This document shows positions 6,004 through 10,390 of a stretch of 10,390 bases of DNA, piece after piece. This DNA comes from an uncultured Bacillota bacterium (GTDB lineage: Bacteria; Bacillota; Clostridia; Tissierellales; Tepidimicrobiaceae), in contig CALBUB010000145.1 of the NCBI GenBank assembly GCA_937967955.1, positions 1 to 10,390 of the forward strand, read 5' to 3'. The notes under the pieces were generated by a model that worked only from the letters and a program-made list of their open reading frames with translations, had not been told where the DNA came from and did no database searches. Position 1 is the stretch's first letter. The number at the start of each line of letters is the position of its first letter. A program made the position numbers and the translations under genes.

Positions 6004-6774
6004 ATGGAAAATAAAATTAAACAAAAAATGCTTAAAAGGGAAGCAGTTATAGGAACTTTTTTTGAGCTTGGAGCAGTTTTGCAGTAGAATGTTTAGGTAT
6101 TGCTGGCTTAGACTTTTTAATCATTGATACAGAACATGGACCCTTTGATGCAGAAAGTAGTGTGGAACTTATTCGTGCTGCAGAACTGAGAGGAATCACT
6201 CCTTTAGTAAGGGTAAAGGATGTTACACGCCCATCTATTCTTAAAATGTTAGATATAGGAGCTAAAGGCTTGGTAATACCATGCGTTGAAACAGTTGAGC
6301 AGGTGAAAAAGATAGTAGAATATGGCAAATACTATCCGGTAGGAAGAAGAGGCTTTTTCTGTGCCAGATCAGCTGGTTATGGTTTTGATAGCTTTGCCCA
6401 GGATATTGATGAATATTTCAATACTTGTAATGAAAATACATTAATCCTTCCTCAGTGTGAAACTCAAGGAAGCTTAGACAATATTGAAGAGATTGTAAAT
6501 ATAGAGGGAGTAGATGGAATTTTTATTGGTCCTTATGATCTTTCTATAGGCATGGGAATTCCTGGTCAATTTGATAAGCCTGAGTTTATAAAAGCCATAG
6601 ATAGAATTCTTAAAGCATGTAAAGATGCAGGAAAATTTGCTTTTATCTATGCTGGAACAACCGATGTAGCTAAAAAACATATAAATGATGGCTTTAATGG
6701 AGTTGCTATTAATATAGGATGCAGCCATATACATAAATGCATTTAAATCTATTATTAAAAAGATTAGGGGATAA
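6004..6774 (+). pseudogene. HpcH/HpaI-family aldolase gene with two frameshifts
   Basis: The ATG at 6004 follows AGGGGG (5991-5996) with 7 nt spacing. The frame runs for 27 codons to a TAG at 6085-6087. Restoring one A near 6072 (GGAGC to GGAAGC) continues the protein in the frame covering 6073-6716. That frame then ends early at 6744-6746. Removing one G of the GG at 6717-6718 restores a natural C-terminus ending at TAA 6772-6774. The repaired product is about 256 residues, the normal size for class II pyruvate-type aldolases of this family, which cleave or form 2-keto-3-deoxy sugar acids or related hydroxy-oxo acids. Family features are IIDTEHGPFD, LVRVKD, DIGAKGLVIPCVE, PVGRRG, metal-ligand Glu in PQCET and Asp in GPYDLS. 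Apart from the two single-base changes nothing is degraded, so either the lesion is very recent or these are sequencing errors. The piece 6162-6746, if translated alone, would lack the first strand with the DTEHGP residues. Confidence 0.82.
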
Positions 6775-6803
6775 GATAGAGAAAAGTTTCCTTGTTTTGT
6801 AGT

Positions 6804-6826
6804 AGGGCTTTTAAGCCCTCTTTTTT
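6804..6826 (+). terminator. Rho-independent terminator of the aldolase unit
   Basis: AGGGCTT (6804-6810) pairs with AAGCCCT (6813-6819), in practice a five-pair GC-rich stem with a TTTTAA loop. It is followed by C and six T (6821-6826). It lies 30 nt after the restored stop codon at 6772-6774, which supports that stop as the original gene end. Confidence 0.85.
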
Positions 6827-7017
6827 GTATAAAAGTTAAAAAGCAATTGTAAGATTGTTGTTCTACAAAGGCCTATAATTTAGATAAAAATATTAGATGT
6901 TATCAAATGAATAAAATTAATAATATTAATGTCGAATAATCTTTGCAAAATGAGGAATTAGTAGATAATTATCTGAAAGAAATGGGCAAAAAAAGGGATT
7001 AATGTGACACTAAACAC

Positions 7018-7045
7018 TTGAATTTCAATAATTTTATGTGATAAT
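7018..7045 (+). promoter_or_regulatory. Promoter-like element in the gene-poor stretch
   Basis: TTGAAT (7018-7023) and GATAAT (7040-7045) are 16 nt apart. It could drive the ligase gene with a long leader of about 330 nt, or an unrecognised RNA. In AT-rich DNA such matches occur by chance, so support is modest. Confidence 0.35.
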
Positions 7046-7288
7046 ATATAAATACAATGGCCATTTTCATAAGACCATCTTCTTAGAGTTTTACTTTCAA
7101 ATAGTCCTTTTCATAATAGCTTGTTTAAATATGTCTTGTCAAAAGGCTTCCTTATTGTTCGTATATTTGAGTATTTATTAACTATGACAAAAGAAAGGAC
7201 ATGGTCAAAAAAGATATAGACCTATTAAAAGAATTAAGACGATGCTGGAGATGGTCTTAATAAGTTATGCTTTTGTGAAAATTATGGT

Positions 7289-7323
7289 TGTACTTAGGTA
7301 ACCTAGTTTACTACGTAAGTACA
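7289..7323. repeat. Nested inverted repeats upstream of the ATP-grasp ligase gene
   Basis: TGTACTTA (7289-7296) is inverted perfectly at 7316-7323. Inside the left part lies TAGGTAACCTA (7295-7305), an 11-bp palindrome. The region is 56-90 nt before the ligase ATG, a plausible place for an operator. No known regulator is recognised from the motif. Confidence 0.45.
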
Positions 7324-7379
7324 TAGTTTCTTATACAAAAAAACATTGAGTAATAATTATCAAAGGGGGATGGTAGTAG

Positions 7380-8384
7380 ATGAAAATAGCTATTGTTACC
7401 GATCAATCAAGAACTGCTTATTTACCTAATGAAGAAGGTTTGATGGAGGACAGACAAAAAAGGCAGACTGTAAAAGCCATAAAAGAAGTACTTTCAGAAA
7501 AGTATACTTGTATTGATTTAGTTTTTGATGACAATATACTAATTAAGCTAAAGAGGGAAAAGGTTGATTTAGTGTTCAATCTATGCAATGGAATTAGTGG
7601 CAACTCAAGGATTTCTCAACTTCCAGCCTTATTAGAATATGCAGGCATTCCTTATACTGGTTCCACTCCTTTAGGTCACGCCTTAGCTTATAATAAGATA
7701 TATTCCTGTAAGCTTTTCAACGAAGCCAATATAAATACACCTAAATTTGCTTATGTAAACAATATAGAAGAAATAGAAAATATAGATATCAATTTACCAG
7801 CCATAGTTAAACCTAAGGACGAAGGCTCAAGTAGGGGTATTCATCAAAACAGCCTAGTATTTAATAAAGACCAATTAATAAAAAGGGTTAGGGAATGCTT
7901 GAATACTTACGATCCACCTGTGATGATTTCTGAATATATAGAAGGTAGAGAGTTTACAGTAGGAGTTTTAGGTAATGATGAAAATATAACAGCACTTCCC
8001 ATATTAGAAATCGACTTTTCTAACCTTCCAAAACACCTACACAAATTCTATAGCTTCGAAGTAAAAGTTCATTATGGAGACAAGACTACTTATCACGTTC
8101 CTGCAAGATTAGATGAGATTACTCAAAAGAAAATAGAAGAAGCAGCCATTAAAGCTTATAAGGTATTAGACTTAAAGGACTATGCAAGGGTAGATATTAG
8201 GTTGAAAGATGGAGTACCTTATGTGCTGGAAGTAAATTCACTGCCAGGCCTAATGAGAGGCCATAGTGATATAACTAAAATGGCAGATGCGTCTGGCTTA
8301 GGATATAAGGGCCTAATATTTAGCATAGTTGAAAATGCCATAAGAAGACATAGGTTAGATGAAAAATTACAACATGTTAAATAG
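7380..8384 (+). CDS. ATP-grasp ligase of the D-alanine--D-alanine ligase superfamily
   Basis: 334 residues, the normal length for Ddl-type enzymes, which join an amino acid carboxylate to an amine using ATP through an acyl-phosphate. Visible are VFNLCNGISG...LPALLEYAGIPYTGS (65-95), ATP-binding VKPKDEGSSRGI (143-154), SEYIEGREFTVGVL (184-197) and the Mg-binding end RVDIRLKDGVPYVLEVNSLPG (270-290) with Asp272, Glu284 and Asn286. The N-terminus reads TDQSRTAYLPNEEG and lacks the GGxSxExxVS element that holds the first D-Ala in true Ddl. The usual HGxxGEDG is NGISGNSR. The substrate is therefore probably not, or not only, D-Ala; a related amino-acid or dipeptide ligase is likely. The ATG follows AAAGGGGG (7362-7369) with 10 nt spacing. 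The gene is followed by a terminator and then an aminotransferase gene on the same strand, which might act on related amino acids. Confidence 0.82.
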   Translation: MKIAIVTDQSRTAYLPNEEGLMEDRQKRQTVKAIKEVLSEKYTCIDLVFDDNILIKLKREKVDLVFNLCNGISGNSRISQLPALLEYAGIPYTGSTPLGHALAYNKIYSCKLFNEANINTPKFAYVNNIEEIENIDINLPAIVKPKDEGSSRGIHQNSLVFNKDQLIKRVRECLNTYDPPVMISEYIEGREFTVGVLGNDENITALPILEIDFSNLPKHLHKFYSFEVKVHYGDKTTYHVPARLDEITQKKIEEAAIKAYKVLDLKDYARVDIRLKDGVPYVLEVNSLPGLMRGHSDITKMADASGLGYKGLIFSIVENAIRRHRLDEKLQHVK

Positions 8385-8395
8385 ATAAGATATAT

Positions 8396-8459
8396 AGGAT
8401 CAGGTTTGAATAATTGCTTTAAAGTAAATCCAAAGTAATTGTTCAGGCCTGATCCTTTT
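8396..8459 (+). terminator. Long-stem terminator after the ATP-grasp ligase gene
   Basis: 8396-8415 pairs with 8437-8456 as a continuous 20-pair stem (three G-U wobbles) around a 21-nt loop, ending in TTTTATTT. It starts 12 nt after the stop codon. The stem is unusually long for a simple terminator. Confidence 0.75.
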
Positions 8460-8470
8460 ATTTAAAAAGA

Positions 8471-8501
8471 ATTTGTAAATTGTATCACAATTTTTACAAA
8501 T
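8471..8501. promoter_or_regulatory. Operator-like inverted repeat upstream of the aminotransferase gene
   Basis: ATTTGTAAA (8471-8479) is inverted at 8493-8501, and the centre holds AATTGT-ATC-ACAATT (8478-8492 region). The site is centred about 54 nt before the predicted transcription start. The regulator is not identified. Confidence 0.5.
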
Positions 8502-8526
8502 AAGATGAAATAGTTAAAAAATATTG

Positions 8527-8532
8527 TATAAT
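8527..8532 (+). promoter_or_regulatory. -10 element of the aminotransferase promoter
   Basis: A perfect TATAAT lies 48 nt before the ATG at 8581. No acceptable -35 is found 16-18 nt upstream. A promoter that depends on an activator, perhaps through the inverted repeat at 8471-8501, is possible. Confidence 0.5.
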
Positions 8533-8580
8533 AAATATGACAATACTTTTATAAAAGATTACATATTAGGGGGGATTGTA

Positions 8581-9897
8581 ATGGACAAACCTATATTATC
8601 AGCCCATTTTGAATCAAGGGAGCCATCCGATGTTCGTTTAGCACAAATGAGATATGCTGAACGAAAAGTAAAGCCTGAAGCAGTAATAAATGTAGGTATT
8701 GGAAACGTTTCCCTGCCAACAAATCCAGCTATGCAAAAGAGAATGTTTGAGCTTAATTCACCTGAAAGCCCATTTGCTAATGGGGTTATTAGGTATACTC
8801 AAACGGCTGGAACTGAAGAAGCCCAAAAGGCCTTCAAAAACATATTAAAAAGCCAAGGTTTCGATACCAGTAACCTCCATGTGCTAGTAACCGATGGAGG
8901 CTCAGCAGGTATGGAATTATTACTCTTAGGAGTGTGTGGTCCAGCTGGAAGTGATGAAAGGCCTTTAATGATGATAGATCCTGCTTATACAAATTATATT
9001 TCTTTTGCTGAGAGAATAGGGCGTAAAATTGTTACTATTACACGTAAAATGGGAGAAGATGGTAAGTTTAATTTACCAGATATGCAGGAAGTTGAAGAGA
9101 TGATTAAGAAATACGAGCCTGGAGCCCTTTTGGTAATTCCTTACGATAATCCTACAGGCCAATTATACACTTACGATCTTTTAAAAGAACTTGCTAGTCT
9201 TTGTGTTAAATATAATATGTGGTTAGTAAGTGATGAGGCTTATCGTGAGCTATATTATACAGATGATGAAAAGCTAGTGAGTATCTGGGGATTAAGTAAT
9301 GAAGATGTGCCAGGAATTGAAGGCAGAAGGATTAGCATTGAGACAGCTTCAAAAGTATGGAATGCATGTGGTTTAAGAATAGGAGCAGTTGTTACTGACA
9401 ATGAAGATTTTTACAGAGGAGCGGTTGCAGAATATACAGCTAATCTCTGTGCCAATGCAATTGGCCAATATATATTTGGAGCCTTAGCCCATGAAAGTAA
9501 AGAAAGTATTCTTAATTGGTGTAAACAACAAAGAGAATACTATAGGGACATAATAGTAAAAGTTTATAATGAATTTAAGAGGTTAGAGCCAAGGCTAATA
9601 GTGTCTAGTCCAGATGCATCTATCTATTCAGTAATAGATGTAAGAAATGTTGTAAAACCTGGCTTTGATTCCATCGATTTCGTCTTATATTGCGCCGAAA
9701 AAGGTTCTGTAGAAATAAACGGAGTTGAGACAACCCTACTTGTAGCACCTATGAAAGGTTTCTACAATGTAGATAATGAAGAAGAAAATCCAGGCAAAAC
9801 CCAATTTAGAATTTCCTTTGTTGAATCTCCAGAAAATATGCTTAAAGTTCCAGAACTATTTGTTAAGCTTTTAAGACAGTACGAAGCTGAAAGATAA
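8581..9897 (+). CDS. Class I/II PLP-dependent aminotransferase
   Basis: 438 residues from ATG 8581, which follows AGGGGGG (8568-8574) with 6 nt spacing. The frame is open up to TTG 8524, but that start has no ribosome site and falls in the promoter, so it is rejected. Fold-type I features: GVIRYTQTAGTEEAQKAF (68-85) near the substrate/cofactor site, DPAYTNY (133-139), DNPTG with Asn190, SDEAY with Asp218 and Tyr221, Schiff-base lysine Lys258 in ETASKVW, Arg266 in the phosphate-binding GLRIG, and substrate-carboxylate Arg410 in TQFRISF. It would move an amino group between an amino acid and a 2-oxo acid in the cytoplasm. At 438 residues it is longer than most aspartate-type enzymes (about 390). 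The amino-acid substrate cannot be read from the sequence. It has its own terminator at both sides and so is probably monocistronic. Confidence 0.9.
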   Translation: MDKPILSAHFESREPSDVRLAQMRYAERKVKPEAVINVGIGNVSLPTNPAMQKRMFELNSPESPFANGVIRYTQTAGTEEAQKAFKNILKSQGFDTSNLHVLVTDGGSAGMELLLLGVCGPAGSDERPLMMIDPAYTNYISFAERIGRKIVTITRKMGEDGKFNLPDMQEVEEMIKKYEPGALLVIPYDNPTGQLYTYDLLKELASLCVKYNMWLVSDEAYRELYYTDDEKLVSIWGLSNEDVPGIEGRRISIETASKVWNACGLRIGAVVTDNEDFYRGAVAEYTANLCANAIGQYIFGALAHESKESILNWCKQQREYYRDIIVKVYNEFKRLEPRLIVSSPDASIYSVIDVRNVVKPGFDSIDFVLYCAEKGSVEINGVETTLLVAPMKGFYNVDNEEENPGKTQFRISFVESPENMLKVPELFVKLLRQYEAER

Positions 9898-9910
9898 GAG
9901 TATTATGTTT

Positions 9911-9947
9911 AAAGCACCCAAAAGTTCTAACTTTTGGGTGCTTTTTT
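9911..9947 (+). terminator. Strong rho-independent terminator of the aminotransferase gene
   Basis: 9911-9926 pairs perfectly with 9929-9944 (16 pairs on paper; about 15 with a CTAA-type loop), followed by a run of six T ending at 9947. It begins 13 nt after the stop codon. Confidence 0.92.
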
Positions 9948-9957
9948 GTGTTAATTT

Positions 9958-9971
9958 TTGATTAAAGTCAA
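9958..9971 (+). promoter_or_regulatory. FNR/CRP-family-like box upstream of the RIC gene
   Basis: TTGATTAAAGTCAA matches the FNR-type pattern TTGAT-N4-ATCAA at nine of ten defined bases. Its centre (9964.5) is about 41.5 nt before the start predicted from the TATAAT at 9994-9999, the classical class II activation position. Relatives such as HcpR or other NO/redox-sensing CRP-family regulators are plausible; the exact one cannot be told. Confidence 0.55.
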
Positions 9972-9993
9972 AGAATAATGTTGATTATATTTT

Positions 9994-9999
9994 TATAAT
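9994..9999 (+). promoter_or_regulatory. -10 element of the RIC gene promoter
   Basis: A perfect TATAAT 47 nt before the ATG at 10047. The region 16-18 nt upstream has no -35 match, which is usual for promoters whose activator occupies the -35 region. Confidence 0.6.
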
Positions 10000-10046
10000 A
10001 GAAATGTATGAGGTAGTTTTACTAAAGAAAATATGGAGGGGTTTAT

Positions 10047-10390
10047 ATGGATAAATTTGATAGCAATCAAAAAATTGGAGATATAGTAGCCACATTTCCA
10101 AAAGCAGGTGATGTGTTTTTAGAATATAAAATAGATTTTTGCTGTGGAGGAGATAGGCCATTAAAAGAAGCCATAAGGGAGAAAGGTTTAGATGAAAAAG
10201 AGATTTTAGATAAAATAAACAAATTATATGAAGAATTTGTAAACAGCAGTGAGGCAAAAGATAAGAATTGGAAGGAAGCCCCCTTAGAAGAATTAGTTGA
10301 CCAGATAGTCAACAAACACCATGCTTATCTATGGGAAGAACTGCCTAGAATAAGCAAGCTGTCAACAACCATATTAAGGGTTCATGGAGA
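10047..10390 (+). CDS. Iron-sulfur cluster repair di-iron protein (RIC/ScdA/YtfE type), 3' partial
   Basis: 114 complete codons are visible and the gene runs off the right edge; the family is about 220-240 residues long. The N-terminal ScdA_N/DUF542 domain is clear: IGDIVATFPKAGDVFLEYKIDFCCGGDRPL (10-39) with the paired Cys32-Cys33. The start of the hemerythrin-like di-iron domain follows: NKHHAYLWEELPRI (89-102) with His91-His92, and RVHG with His113. These proteins repair iron-sulfur clusters damaged by nitric oxide or oxidants in the cytoplasm. The ATG follows GGAGGGG (10035-10041) with 5 nt spacing. The upstream FNR-like box suggests induction by NO or redox change. The gene symbol varies between genomes (ric, scdA, ytfE). 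Confidence 0.9.
   Translation, partial: MDKFDSNQKIGDIVATFPKAGDVFLEYKIDFCCGGDRPLKEAIREKGLDEKEILDKINKLYEEFVNSSEAKDKNWKEAPLEELVDQIVNKHHAYLWEELPRISKLSTTILRVHG

Larger units (their letters stand above)
6830..7379. other. Gene-poor stretch of about 550 nt with possible decayed frames
   Basis: No complete gene with a Shine-Dalgarno site was found. Possible traces are as follows. A + strand frame from ATG 6907 to TAA 7000-7002 is interrupted by one TAA (6937-6939), and its second half reads LQNEELVDNYLKEMGKKRD. A - strand frame, 7110 down to 6958, is open for about 50 codons. A + strand piece near 7203-7300 makes protein-like sense only with a frame change near 7240. A promoter-like TTGAAT-16-GATAAT occurs at 7018-7045. 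The stretch may be an old gene remnant or hold an unrecognised RNA; none of this is firm. Confidence 0.4.

Noticed and set aside
6061..6087. Programmed ribosomal frameshift in the aldolase gene
   Set aside because: There is no slippery heptamer at the break near 6072 or near 6717, and this family is not known for recoding; a mutation or sequencing error is simpler.
6162..6746. Stand-alone 194-residue aldolase starting at GTG 6162
   Set aside because: No ribosome site precedes it, homologous sequence continues upstream to ATG 6004 in a shifted frame, and its C-terminus is out of frame with the natural end at 6774.
8524..8580. N-terminal extension of the aminotransferase from TTG 8524
   Set aside because: It overlaps the -10 element and the Shine-Dalgarno site; ATG 8581 has ideal spacing.
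9985..10315. Two - strand frames opposite the RIC gene (9985-10257 and 10067-10315)
   Set aside because: Both are antisense to a clear ScdA_N/hemerythrin protein and lack ribosome sites or domains.

Overview
The window is AT-rich, with purine-rich Shine-Dalgarno sites, strong sigma-A-type promoters, rho-independent terminators and anaerobe-type gene content. This fits a Gram-positive anaerobe of the Clostridia/Tissierellia kind. That placement is inferred from style and gene content, not from a marker gene. No rRNA, tRNA, CRISPR array, insertion sequence or phage gene was seen.

Left edge (1-1491, + strand): the 3' end of a small gene resembling the DUF4387 family, a terminator, then a metal-dependent M20 amidohydrolase with its own promoter.

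Centre (1502-5726, - strand): the most striking part, a compact five-gene operon. From one promoter overlapped by a near-consensus Fur box run feoA, a divergent feoB, a short nicotianamine-synthase-like SAM enzyme, a flippase-like (LPG synthase TM-family) membrane protein, and a phosphatidylserine synthase (pssA). Spacings are 2, 10 and 10 nt, then an overlap of about 23 nt. Three of the five genes probably start with GTG or TTG. The layout suggests that ferrous iron uptake is co-regulated with a SAM-dependent enzyme and membrane lipid synthesis or transport.

Right half (5880-10390, + strand): separate units, mostly with their own terminators. First is an HpcH/HpaI-family aldolase gene with a good promoter but two single-base frameshifts. 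Then comes a gene-poor stretch of about 550 nt. It is followed by an ATP-grasp ligase of the D-Ala-D-Ala ligase superfamily that lacks the usual N-terminal substrate motif, and by a class I/II PLP aminotransferase. Last is the 5' part of a RIC/ScdA-type iron-sulfur cluster repair di-iron protein gene. Its promoter carries an FNR/CRP-family-like box centred at about -41.5.

Two themes stand out: iron handling (feo operon, Fur box, RIC) and amino-acid or peptide chemistry (M20 amidohydrolase, ATP-grasp ligase, aminotransferase). The strongest candidate for something undescribed is the Fur-linked feoAB - methyltransferase-like - flippase-like - pssA operon.
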